Source: Oncomelania hupensis | Lineage: Eukaryota > Mollusca > Gastropoda > Littorinimorpha > Pomatiopsidae | Assembly (NCBI GenBank): GCA_036898135.1 | Contig: CM072513.1 | Span: 38,946,768 to 39,010,767, forward strand | Direction of reading: 5' to 3' | Length of the DNA stretch: 64,000 nt | Shown: positions 1-10,034 of the stretch, one piece after another | Layout: each line of letters opens with the position of its first letter | How positions within the stretch are numbered: position 1 is the stretch's first letter | Translations under genes and position numbers: made by a program | The notes under the pieces: model-generated | Seen by the model: only the letters and a program-made list of their open reading frames with translations | What the model was told of the DNA's origin: nothing | Database searches by the model: none

Positions 1-1726
1 GATGGATCCCCTTCCCCAAACGCCCACCAGCCCCAGGTCTGCGAGCTACTACGAAGCTACCGGTTGTTTTCGGGACGAACATGGTCCCCAAACCCCTTTG
101 GGTCCAACGTCAGCATACCATATAGAACAGATGAACCAACATGAGGAGTGGACTCCTTGTTCTCCAGTTAGTCCAGGATACACAGAGGATGTTGCTGCTG
201 CAGAAAGGTTTAGCAGATACAGCGTTCTGGGTATAAGTGACTGTGGTCTCCAAACCCCTCTAAGTCCACTGTATGACATGCACCAGACAGGTCTGACAAA
301 CCCGTCTCTAAACATTCCAGTACACAGCGCTATTCCTAGCTTAGTCTTTCAGCCTGAAGGTCTAGTGACCACGCCGCTTAATCAAGATTTTGTGGGTCTG
401 CTTGATCAGCACATGGAGGTGTGCATCACCAGACCGGAGATACGCCAGCACAACGACAAGCTACGTTGGCAGCAGTGGTTCGCCTACAAAGGCAACGTCT
501 ATACCACTTCTGGATTCCGAGATCATTTCATCACATACAATGCCAAGAAGGCAGAAGACAATAAAACAGACTCAGGAACGGCTGCCAAGGACCGACCACC
601 TCGATCAACGTCTTCCATTGTGATGAAGAGTTGTCGTCAAAGCAAAGCTGGCAAGACTCAAACTCTGAACAAACCAAACACGAAGAGCATGGTGGCCTCT
701 CATGGCAACTGTCATTGGCTGACTAAAAAGGAGTTACAACAAGCCAACAGCAGGCATAGAAAAGATTGCCATGTAAGTGATGACGATGATGACTCAGAAA
801 CCGAATCGCAGAAAATGGGTTGTGAAAGTGCTGAAGGCGCAGACGAATCTGATGACGAAGATGACGATACATGGGACGAGGAAGAATACAAGTTCTTCTG
901 GAGGTACGATGTTCTGTCTGCCCTGCGCAAGAGCGGACTCACGATGGCCGAGATCGAGTCCGAAATTGGGATCTTCCGTATTGGAACGCTGAAAGACCCC
1001 ACACAGCCCAGATGGAAGTACTGGAAGGACGTCAGAGATGACATTGTCGCTCTACGCGACGACCTGCAGCGCCGAGAAAGAAAAGATAATCACGAAGACC
1101 ATGACGAAAGCGAGTTCGACTCGGTCGACCAATTAACGGAGTACGAAGTTGAGTATCTGATGTTGTTGAAGCGCTGGTTACGGAGATACGGCGAGATGGA
1201 CCCAGCTGACACGAGGCACAACTTAAGAGAGGATGGTAACACGCACGTCTTTATGCTTTCACTTGACCAGGATCCAGAGACCCTCAGACACTGGCAGGCT
1301 GATCTGACGCCTTTGGACACTGAACTACCAGCATCAGGGTGGGCGTGGACACCCATCGACTTCCCTCAGCTTCCCCCTTTAGGCGACACACACAGCGTCT
1401 TCGTTGCCTCGCTTAGGTCCCAAGATTTCGCCGCACCATTCCGTCATGACATCGACGGCGACGTAGCCTGGTCAGAACTCCCTCGTGACGTCATCAAGGC
1501 CGACGTCATGACGCAGAACCAGTGCGACGTTATTGCTGCGCGAGAAGCTCGCGGGGAGAGGATCGTCAACGATCCTGAACGTATGAGGAGAAGGAGGGGG
1601 AAGCTTGGTCGCTACTTCACCAACAAATATAGATTTACAAAAGAAACGATGAGTACATTTCTATCTTGGGCGGACGCAATGGAGAAAGGCCAAAGCGCTT
1701 TTGAGAAACTGTGCAGTCAAAGTTGA
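1..1726 (+). CDS. Unrecognised TP/SP-rich acidic protein, 3' part of a gene
   Basis: A single open frame runs from the window edge to a TGA at 1724-1726 and gives about 574 residues. The ATG at base 2 may be internal, because the upstream part is cut off by the window. I do not recognise the family. The first ~110 residues repeat a Gln-Thr-Pro-x-Ser-Pro theme (PQTPTSP, PQTPLGP, LQTPLSP, TPCSPVSP), which looks like a disordered segment with proline-directed phosphorylation sites. Residues ~255-300 are Asp/Glu-rich. The C-terminal half looks folded, is rich in Trp and charged residues, and ends in an Arg-rich stretch (ERMRRRRGK). No catalytic motif, signal peptide or membrane segment is visible. 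It is probably the last coding exon of a host gene. The length, codon use and lack of stops argue against a chance ORF. An old transposon-derived gene is the main alternative. Confidence 0.6.
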   Translation, partial: MDPLPQTPTSPRSASYYEATGCFRDEHGPQTPLGPTSAYHIEQMNQHEEWTPCSPVSPGYTEDVAAAERFSRYSVLGISDCGLQTPLSPLYDMHQTGLTNPSLNIPVHSAIPSLVFQPEGLVTTPLNQDFVGLLDQHMEVCITRPEIRQHNDKLRWQQWFAYKGNVYTTSGFRDHFITYNAKKAEDNKTDSGTAAKDRPPRSTSSIVMKSCRQSKAGKTQTLNKPNTKSMVASHGNCHWLTKKELQQANSRHRKDCHVSDDDDDSETESQKMGCESAEGADESDDEDDDTWDEEEYKFFWRYDVLSALRKSGLTMAEIESEIGIFRIGTLKDPTQPRWKYWKDVRDDIVALRDDLQRRERKDNHEDHDESEFDSVDQLTEYEVEYLMLLKRWLRRYGEMDPADTRHNLREDGNTHVFMLSLDQDPETLRHWQADLTPLDTELPASGWAWTPIDFPQLPPLGDTHSVFVASLRSQDFAAPFRHDIDGDVAWSELPRDVIKADVMTQNQCDVIAAREARGERIVNDPERMRRRRGKLGRYFTNKYRFTKETMSTFLSWADAMEKGQSAFEKLCSQS

Positions 1727-2240
1727 TGATATTCGTTCTGCTGTAATCCAAGGCTTGTTTTTACAATACTTCGCTCAGTTTCTTCCAGTCGCATTCATAA
1801 TTATTATTATATTGGTCTAAACCGAACGTGTTCTAGTGCGAGTGTGTGTATGTCTGTGTGGGCATCCTATTTTATCCTGTGTGTGCGCTTATGTGTATGC
1901 ACATTCAATGCGTGTGTTATAAGCTTGTTTAGCAGCATTATTCCGCTTTCAATAGACTCAAATTGTTTAACTTTTATATTGAATATAATAATTGGTGACG
2001 TTATCAAAATCGATGGACATGTGTATTCTGTGATGAAATAATGATGTAGTCACCAACATTTGATAACAATTGTATATAGGCCTATGCGAAATAGTCCGGA
2101 TGTATCAGTATAATTATTTTTGATTGCTGTTCACTGTACTAGTTATTACATGATTATTATGAACTGTGAGCGTTATAAGAAATCCAAGTAAAAATGAAAC
2201 AGGTAACACAAGTCATTCATTGCTTACAGTTTAAATGTAA
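1727..2240. other. 3' flank of the first gene, no further gene seen
   Basis: AT-rich sequence follows the stop codon and is probably 3' UTR and intergenic DNA. I see no convincing polyadenylation signal near the stop, no repeat signature and no exon. Confidence 0.4.
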
Positions 2241-2244
2241 ATCA

Positions 2245-2806
2245 AACGTAAAGACTGCAAAGAGCCAAATCAGGACCACAAATTGGTTGAAAGAGGACTC
2301 CCCCGATTGGTATAAAAGGTCTGCTGAAACAACCCTAGTGGTAAAACTGAAGACACTCCACCAGCCGGTCACTATACAATAAAGGCATCCCACGCAGGGG
2401 ATGCTGAGGCTATACTCTAATTTATCTAACCCCTTTTACAAAAACAAAATAGAATACAAACATCATTATAGAATATCAACAAAACACATAAATATAAAAT
2501 GCCTACATTGCTAAATAGTAATATCATAGGAAGCTCTAGTGACCATTTGGCAGAAAGTGTCCAATATTCCGAAGCTAATCCAACAAACCTCATACACAAA
2601 TTAGGAGTTTTTGAAGTTTTCAGGAAAAAATGTAGTTGACTGGTCTAGTGAAGAAGATAGTATAATAGGTTGATAGAACAGAGTAGTAATGAGAAAGCAC
2701 AAAGGAGAAAGAAAGCCACAGTGGGAATTTAAAGCACTAAATTTCCAGAAAGTGTGGATACTATTTGTACAGAAACCCCCACACCCTCATGGGGGAAACT
2801 TTATAA
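2245..2806 (-). repeat. Interspersed repeat family A, copy 1
   Basis: This ~560-bp block recurs at 3590-4140 and 5215-5706. Shared landmarks in order are AAGAGCCAAATCAGGACC, a GAAAGAGGACTC segment, a hairpin (GCATCCC-ACGCA-GGGATGC-like), AAATATAAAATGC, GGGAATTTAAAGCAC and a closing CCCC/GGGG stem-loop. The lower-coordinate end is where other copies carry short tandem tails (TTACA or TATTG repeats on the plus strand), so the element probably reads on the minus strand. No ORF or terminal inverted repeat is visible. A SINE or LINE 3' end is more likely than a DNA transposon. Confidence 0.6.
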
Positions 2807-3425
2807 TAACGATAGTGATAATGCTAAGGATGTATTTCTGATAAGACCCATGTTCATTATAATAAAGCAAGTAAGTTTGTTAACCAAGAATAAATTAAAG
2901 GTCACAGCATTGTTGACTGTCTAAATTTGACTTTAGTATGCAGCGACACTGGTTTAACTTATTACACACTAGAGTTGCGCTTGCCTTTTGTTGATTTGTT
3001 TAATGGATCAATTCCCACAATAATGATATACTGCAATATGATCTCGTTGAAAAGTGGATAACATATTAACTTTGTACGTTATGGATTTTATCCAAGGATA
3101 GGACATGTTCTTTCCCCCTTGTCAGCAAGTAATATCAAAGCTTGTAATGTAATTGTTGTCTTCTGTGTTAAACTGCTTTTGTTACATGCAAGAAAATGTT
3201 ACTGTTATTTTGTGTTCCAGTTTATAATGACAGTGATATTGACAGCATGAATGTTTCGGCAACAATTATTTAAAGCTTGCGTTTTTCTTCCATTATCAAG
3301 ATACTCTTTTAATATCTACTAAAATTATTTTTGCTAATGTGATATTTTTGTTTAACAAGAATAATTTATTCTGATTATGAATACACATACTTCTCATGTA
3401 TTTTTGTGGTTTTTATCACTGTTAT

Positions 3426-3429
<4 letters not shown>
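2807..3429. other. Unassigned AT-rich spacer
   Basis: I see no ORF, repeat copy, RNA gene or splice-flanked exon in this stretch. Confidence 0.4.

Positions 3430-3488
<59 letters not shown>
3430..3488. repeat. (CT)n microsatellite
   Basis: About 29 uninterrupted CT dinucleotides. They generate spurious Leu-Ser repeat ORFs. Confidence 0.95.
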
Positions 3489-3494
<6 letters not shown>

Positions 3495-3589
3495 TTTTAA
3501 CAAAGAAAATAAACTCATTCTCTTTATTCTTCTTTACTGTATTCAGTACTGTGTGCAGGCTGATTCCAGGACAACAAAACAAACAACAG

Positions 3590-4140
3590 TTACATTACAT
3601 TACATGGTTATTGCTTTAGGTCCAGCGGACTCTTCCGAGCCAAATCAGGACAAAAAAATCAAGACCACAACTTCGCTGAAAGAGGACTCGCCCCTGATCT
3701 GCATAAAAGATCTGCCGAAACAGCCCAGCTAGTGGTAACTCTGAATGCACTCCACCAGCCGGTCACTTTACAATAAAGACATCCCACGCAGGGGATGCTG
3801 AGGCTATACTCTTAATGTATCAAATTTTACAACAACAAAAAAAATAATACAAACATCATTATAAAATATCAACAAAACACATGCATATAAAATGCATACA
3901 TTGCCAAATAATAACATCATAGGAAGCCCCAGTGGCCAACTGGCAGAAAGAATTTTCAAGAAAAAAGGTAGATGACTGATCTGCAAAGAAGAAGATAGTA
4001 TAGTAGATTGATAGAATAGAGTATGAATGGGAAAAAACTAAGGAGAAAGACAGCGACAGTGGGAATTTAAAGCACTAAATTTCTAGAAAGTGGGGATACT
4101 ATTAAATATACTGAAACCCCCGGCATCCCCACGGGGAAAC
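3590..4140 (-). repeat. Interspersed repeat family A, copy 2
   Basis: This is the same block as 2245-2806, with the conserved GCATCCC hairpin, the AAATGCATACATTGCC region and the terminal CCCC/GGGG stem-loop. At its lower end it has TACATTACATTACATGG and then GCTTTAGGTCCAGCGGAC. On the minus strand this gives a tail of TGTAA units, typical of LINE- or SINE-like 3' ends. Confidence 0.65.
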
Positions 4141-4495
4141 AAACAACAGAAAAACAAAGAATTCAAAACATTCACAAAGCGTATAAGCACAGAAATAATT
4201 GTCACAATATCTAATTAGGTTTATAACTGTTAAAAATGCTATACCAACACATGAAAACAAATATTTTAGTTTTAATGTAAATACTACAATATGGCATTTT
4301 AAAAGCGACATGGAGCAAAGATCACCACTGAGGCAAGATCAGCAGAAACGGAACGTTAAAACCTTTCCAATATATTTCTGGTAAAAATACTATTACTTAA
4401 TGTAAGTGTAATGCTGGTCATATCAAGCATCTACAGGCTTAGATGGGACTTGACTCGGCCTATACTCTCTAGCCAGTCTCAGGTGATGAGGCCTA
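4141..4495. other. Unassigned spacer before solo LTR
   Basis: AT-rich sequence with short ORFs only. No recognisable feature. Confidence 0.35.
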
Positions 4496-4500
4496 CCAAC

Positions 4501-5115
4501 TGTTACGTTGAAACGCGAATGGTAGTATGTCTGAAACGCGCACGATAGATCTAATCGTTTCGTTTTGCAAAGTATTCAATAATAGGGTGTATTTACCTTT
4601 GATTTGAGTTTGCGTTGTTGTTAGAAGAAGCTTTGTATAACATTGGTAATTCTTGTTAATCGATATTATTAGAGAATTCTCTAGATTCGCGTGTTTACTG
4701 TCGATAGAAACTTCCTGATAAATGTCGAAGTTTGAGAACGTTCCTGGAATGTTTAGAAAGATGTATAACGTAAGTCAGTGATGACGAAGTTAGAAGCGAT
4801 TGGTTAAATTGCGTCACACTCGATTAATCCAGGGTGTTCGGGAGAAGAGAGAGGCTATATAATATTATGCGCCGCACTGTTTTGAGAGAGTTGGAAAGTA
4901 AAAGTTAAGAGTTGAGTTGAGTTGAGAATTGTACGCAGATGTTGATGTGTGCTGAATAAAAGTGGAAAATTTCATACGAAGACTCAGTGACTTGTATGCT
5001 GATTGAACGCGTTACGTGGATAATCGAATCCGAGCTTACACTCATCAGGAGCATTCACGCATTGGGGCTGAATCTACTACTGATTGAAAACACCACCATC
5101 AAACGGAGTGTAACA
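4501..5115 (+). mobile_element. Solo LTR, family B, copy 1
   Basis: The 615-bp unit begins TGTTACGTTG and ends GTGTAACA, so it has the TG...CA ends and short inverted repeats of an LTR. It is flanked by the direct repeat CCAAC at 4496-4500 and 5116-5120, a 5-bp target duplication as Ty3/gypsy or BEL integrases make. A TATA-like box (CTATATAATA, ~4855) and a polyadenylation signal (AATAAA, 4955-4960) lie in the expected order for a plus-strand LTR. No internal region, primer binding site or second LTR is adjacent, so it is a recombination-derived solo LTR. The same LTR lies inverted at 14629-15276. Confidence 0.88.
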
Positions 5116-5154
5116 CCAACTATACCAGAAAAAACTGACACATCATCTTTTTTT

Positions 5155-5305
5155 CTGTCAGATAGACTTTTGTTACCCATCTTTTTTTGTGTCAGGTAGA
5201 CTTTAGTTAGTTATTCACTGCTTACAGGGTCCTGATAGACTTTAGTTACCCATCTTTTTTTGTGTCAGATAGACTTTAGTTAGTTATTCACTGCTTACAG
5301 GGTCT
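5155..5305. repeat. Short tandem duplication (~70 bp unit)
   Basis: The string TAGACTTTAGTTACCCATC followed by TTTTTTTGTGTCAG and TTAGTTATTCACTGCTTACAGG appears about twice in a row, directly at the tail of repeat family A copy 3. Confidence 0.7.
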
Positions 5306-5706
5306 GGCGGACTGCAAAGAGCCAAATCAGGACCACAAAATCAAGACCACAACTTGGCTGAAAGATGGCTCACCCCTGATCTGCATAAAAGATCTTCCGA
5401 AACAACCTTGTGATAAATGAAGGCATTCCACCAGCAAGTCACTTTACAATAAAGGCATCCCACGCAGGGGACGCTGAGGCTGTACTCAAATGAGGAGTTT
5501 TGTCCCGAAAGAGTTTTCAAGACAAAAGGTAGGTGACTGGTCTAGCGAAGAATATTGTAGATTGATAGAACAGAATAGGAATGAGAAAGAACAAAGGAGA
5601 AAGACAGAGACAGTGGGAATTTAAAGCACTAAATTTCCAGAAAGTGGGAATACTATACTTATAAAAAAAAAACTCGGCACTCACACAGGGGGAAAGTGGG
5701 AGTGGG
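5306..5706 (-). repeat. Interspersed repeat family A, copy 3 (internally deleted)
   Basis: It carries the AAGAGCCAAATCAGGACC start, the GCATCCC hairpin, and the GGGAATTTAAAGCAC and G-rich end. It lacks the ~100-bp central part found in copies 1 and 2. Confidence 0.62.
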
Positions 5707-6084
5707 TCAGATAGACCATGGTATGCAAATGGGATCAAGTGACTAAATAGCTAGCTAAAGCAAATTTACAATAAGGCTCATCATCGTCTGATGAAACTGC
5801 TTTGAGAAAGTAGGCCTCTTCCAGTCTCAACTACTCTGCATGATTAAGCTCACATGCAGAAGGATATCAAATACTGGAACCAAACAGTTAGTTACTACCT
5901 CTGTGCATCTGTACTCTACTAATTTCCTTATGTACCAAAATTTAAATCCAACATCCAATTCTAAGATACAACAACATTTATTGTGCTTTTTCTTCTGTAG
6001 AAAAACATTTTATTTCCTGGTGACATGTGACAATAACAGCAAAATAACTATGGCCAGGCAAGTCCACTCAAATCAATAAAAACT
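5707..6084. other. Unassigned spacer
   Basis: No gene or repeat recognised. It contains an AT-rich segment next to the LINE 3' end. Confidence 0.3.
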
Positions 6085-6099
6085 TCTTCTTTCTTCTTC

Positions 6100-7246
6100 T
6101 GCGTTCCTCCAAATGGGGCCTCAGATGTCCAGGTTTGTCAAACTTATGAAGCGGGCAGTGGTTTCGAGGTCTTGCTTGGAGCCCCAGAGTTTTACGTCCA
6201 GCGTCTGTCCTGCAGGCCAGAGTTGTGTCCTGGCATTCTGGTACTGGGGGCAGGACTGCAGGATGTGCTCTGGGGTCTGGAGGTCTGTTCCACACGGGCA
6301 GTCAGGGGTGTGTGACAGGCCAAGGCGATGCATGTGGTAACGCAGGCGGCAGTGACCAGTTCGTAGCCGGAAAATTGTGGTCTGTTCATGGCGCTGGAGG
6401 TGTGCCATCTGGTCGTCAGATGGAGGGTCATGCTGGGTGGCCCAGGTTGCCTGGAAGTGCCGCTTGACCAGAGTCTTGGCTTCCTTATAAGAGACTGGGG
6501 GGGTGTGGCTGCTCCATTTTGCTGCCCGACTTGGCCAGCCTGTCCGCCTCCTCGTTTCCTGACAGACCACAGTGAGCAGGTATCCACTGGACTGCTACCT
6601 TCGTGTATTGAGAGAGGGCAATCAACAGGCGCTGTGTGTCTCTTTCCAGCTGTTCACTGGGCGACTGCAGGCTCTCGATGATGGAGCGGCAGTCAGACAG
6701 GAAGACGATATTTGAGGCGGGCGCTTCTGCAGCAAGGAGCCGGGCAGCCTCATGAAGAGCAGTGAGCTCAGCCCTGTAGTTGGTGGACCGGGCTCCAGCA
6801 GGCAGGGATCTGGAGAGGGTGCTTCCATCGGTGAAGCGCAGGTGTAGTCCGCTGCCTCCGTTGCTGACGGCTGCATCAGAGGATCCATCCGTGTATGCAT
6901 GGATCCACATGGGCCTGGGATACTTCAGGTCCAGGAGCTCCAGAGTGAGGGAGCGTAGTGCAGCCTCTGACTGCTCGCCCTTGTACCTCACTCCTGGGAC
7001 GTCAGGGCAGAACATGAGTTCGGTAGTCGGGGTGTCCCAGTCCTCGGCGTCCTGGAGGAGCTCTCGTTCTGCTGGGAGGTCTGGGACGGCAGCCGCCAGC
7101 TTCTTGACCTGATGGATGAAGCTATCCCGCTTCAGCCTGTTCTTGGTTGGCTGTTGTAGATATTGGTGGGCTGGGTGTGAGGGCAGCCTCTGTAGTTTTT
7201 CAGATAAAAACAAATTAGAGTTAACAACACTTGCATGGCCACACAA
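6100..7246 (-). pseudogene. Non-LTR retrotransposon 3' end: RNase H domain and Cys-rich tail
   Basis: The minus-strand frame from 7246 encodes an RNase H1 domain: YTDGSS (Asp), YRAELTAL (Glu), FLSDCRSI (Asp) and GNEEADRLA (His/Asp region with PAHCGLSGNEEAD). After a frame change near 6570-6490 the product continues with a C-terminal Cys/His motif (CPCG...TPEHILQSCP) that follows RNase H in I-superfamily LINEs. The reverse transcriptase is missing, so the copy is 5'-truncated, and the frameshift makes it inactive. The clade (I/Tad/LOA-like) is inferred from domain order only. Confidence 0.85.
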
Positions 7247-8345
7247 ATAAACTTGGGACTAGTTATGAAACAATTCCCATCTAAGCATAAATAAAGTTTT
7301 AAAATATCTGTTGTACATATTTTGTATCAATATTCTATGTTGACCCCATTATATAAATGAAAGAACCTCAATGTACAGTACTTATTGCACAATCCGACAA
7401 AAATAAATATAGCTTGAATAAATTTACATGCTTGCAGTCAGTAAATTACTACAGAAGTATTGTTATTTTCTATGCTTTCAGTTCAGTTTTTAAATTAAGA
7501 TTTCATTATATCGTCGGTATAGAATGAAAACCCCATAACTCACTTTTGGAGCGAAAAAAGGTTTTCTGCGCACATGGATTCCTTGAATTTTTGTCAAATT
7601 TTCTGTATAATTGTCGTAACTATACTCCAACTATAAAGTACAAAAATCATTACGCAAAAAACTCGTATCTCTCTACAGGAAGAAGAGAGTGGGTTGGTAG
7701 GGGGGTGGGGTGGAGAGGGAGAAATGGTGTGTGGGGGAGGGGGAGCCGTTTTCTGAGTACAACGGGTATTTCAGATACGAGGTTTTGTACCTAATTTTTA
7801 GAATGTGTTAACCTCGTAGGCCAGAGATACGTGGTTTACATTGAACTGTTTGACGTTAAATAGTTACGATGGCGCGAAATACGAGGTTTCTGTCCACTTT
7901 TTTTGCTGTGAGGAATGTTTTCTGCTGGAGATTTAGTGAAAAATTGGTAAGTGTTTTTGTATTGGCATCTACACCAGCATGATAGCATCCTTGTCTTGTG
8001 TGATGTGGCTTGGCCTTGACCGTAGCAACACGCAAACGTTGTATAACCTGGCGCCTCAATTGACTTGAGCATCTGAGTGAACCATGCTGGTCGCTGACTG
8101 CCATCCAGTGGGACTCTAGATCACAAAGTCCGTAATGGAAGATTCTTTTGCTTATTCCTTTGTTACATTTGCTCAAATCAACTGTAAAAAAAAGACATGT
8201 CAGTTGCCAGTTGTGTAAAGCCACATGTATAAGTAGCATTTTCTTTATATTCAAACCTCTGGTATAATTTGTAGCCACTCATAAATATTGAAAGAAGTTA
8301 CATTATTTACAATATTATTAGGCCTTGTGTATAGTTAATATTTTG
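7247..8345. other. Unassigned region with repeated CTCGTATCTC-like motifs
   Basis: There is no supported gene. A G-rich stretch lies at ~7690-7745. Motifs resembling AACCTCGTATCTC or GATACGAGGTTT recur in both orientations (about 7665, 7775, 7815, 7880, and again near 13580-13620), which suggests fragments of an unrecognised repeat. Confidence 0.35.
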
Positions 8346-8349
8346 TACA

Positions 8350-8350
8350 A

Positions 8351-8421
<71 letters not shown>
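8350..8421. repeat. (AAT)n microsatellite at a LINE 3' tail
   Basis: About 24 AAT units. They adjoin AACATATAGCGCCC, so on the minus strand the sequence reads GGGCGCTATATG followed by ATT repeats, which fits the tail of the LINE next door. Confidence 0.85.
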
Positions 8422-8422
<1 letters not shown>

Positions 8423-9760
8423 CATATAGCGCCCTTTCTAATGAAAACTCCGAGCACTTTACATAAGACACTTCTAAGAACTAAAATGGCTAAGCAATAA
8501 CAATGTAAAATATGGTAAACAAAACATACAAAATTTTATTAGATAATATGAGCACGCACACACACACATACTTATACAGAGTTCAACACAAATTTACATT
8601 GTGGTGTCATCAAAGGAACGTTTGATTCAACAGATGGGTCTTGAGGCCAGAACGAAAGGCAGATGTTTGGGAAGAATGGAGAGACATGGGAAGGGAGTTC
8701 CAGATGGTGGGCGCAGAAAATGAAAATGGGCGTTCACCAAAAGATTTGTTCACTCGTGGAATGCAGAGATTTTGGGCAGAAGAAGATCGAAGGGTTCTAG
8801 AGGGAATGTAGGGGTTTACCATGGTTTTGAGATAAGAAGGGCCGGATGAAGAGCACTGAAGCAGAGGCAAGCAATTTTGTACTCAATTCTTTGTTCGATG
8901 GGAAGCCAGTGTAGGGATTTAAGATGAGGAGTTATATGGGCAGATCTTGGAAAGCGAAGAATGAGACGGGCAGCATTATTTTGGATCTTTTGAAGTCTTT
9001 GCAATAGATAGTTCGGGCTACCACAGAAGAGAGAGTTACAAAAGTCAAGCCGTGAGAGAATGAAAGCTGAGACAAGAGTTTGAGTGGCTTTGGCAGACAG
9101 AAAGTGACGGATGCTGTTGATTTGACGGAGCTCAAAATTTAGGGTTCGGATTAGAGTTTGAATGTGAGCTTGCATAATCAGGTAAGAGTTCAAAATTACG
9201 CCCAAGTTTTTGACAGAATCAGAAAACTGGACAACAGAGTTACCAACAACAAAGAAAGATGAAAGCTGAGATGTTGTCATGTGAGGAGATAAAATAATTA
9301 TGGCTTCTGTCTTTTCGTCATTAAGTTTCAATTTGTTGAACGTCATCCCGGATGTGATATCACAGATGCACTCTTGCATCAAATTTATTGTAATGCCAAG
9401 ATCCTGGGGGTCAGAAGGTTTATGAAGTTGTGTATCGTCTGCAAAGGAATGATGATTGACAGAGTGAGAATCGATGATGTCAGAAAGAGGGGATGTCTAG
9501 AGAACAAAGAGGACAGGACCCAACACCGATCCTTGCGGCACGCCACACAGGATCGGAGCAGGATCAGAGTGATCATTGTCAACGTAAACAGTTTGTCGTC
9601 TGTTAGCGATGTATGACATGAGCCAGTCAAGAACTGTGCCACGAAGGCCACAAGTGTGTTGCAGACGGTCAATGAGAATGGTGTGATTTATGGTGTGAAA
9701 TGCTGAAAAAAGGTCTAACAGAGTAAGAACAGAGAGTTTGCCTTGATCATTATATAATGG
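8400..9760 (-). pseudogene. CR1/L2-like non-LTR retrotransposon, 5'-truncated
   Basis: Reading on the minus strand from ~9755: LDLFSAFHTINHTI (RT motif A region), DWLMSYIANRRQTVYV, GVPQGSVLGPVLF (motif B), FADDTQLH (motif C, catalytic Asp pair), KLNDEKTE, VKNLGVILN, then SLHWLPIEQRIEYK and the Cys-poor C-terminus WNSLPMSLHSS typical of L2/CR1/Rex-type elements. A stop after VLF and frame changes (for example near 8820-8870) disable it. The 3' end runs into GCGCTATATG and (ATT)n at 8350-8421. It lacks the endonuclease and the 5' half. Confidence 0.88.
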
Positions 9761-10034
9761 ACAATTCTACAGCACTTGTAAAATTGTATAGGCTGTAGCT
9801 ATAAAGACTTTAAAGAAAATCAAATTTTCATTTATTTATTATTGTTTACTAGTTTTTATTTCATTATAGTTAAGTGTGATTGTGGATTAGTTATATAAAT
9901 ATATAAGTTAGTTTTTGGTTTGAATAAAAATGATGTAATTGTCCCCTCTGTTGTTTTATGTGTTAGGATTTTTGGGGGTGGTTGTTCTCGTGTGATAAGC
10001 ACACTCTTGTGTACCCACTGTTGAGGATGTGACA
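9761..10034. other. Unassigned spacer
   Basis: AT-rich sequence with no feature recognised before the TIR element. Confidence 0.3.

Noticed and set aside
3377..3732. Leu-Ser repeat ORFs
   Set aside because: Products of the (CT)n microsatellite with no coding signal outside it.
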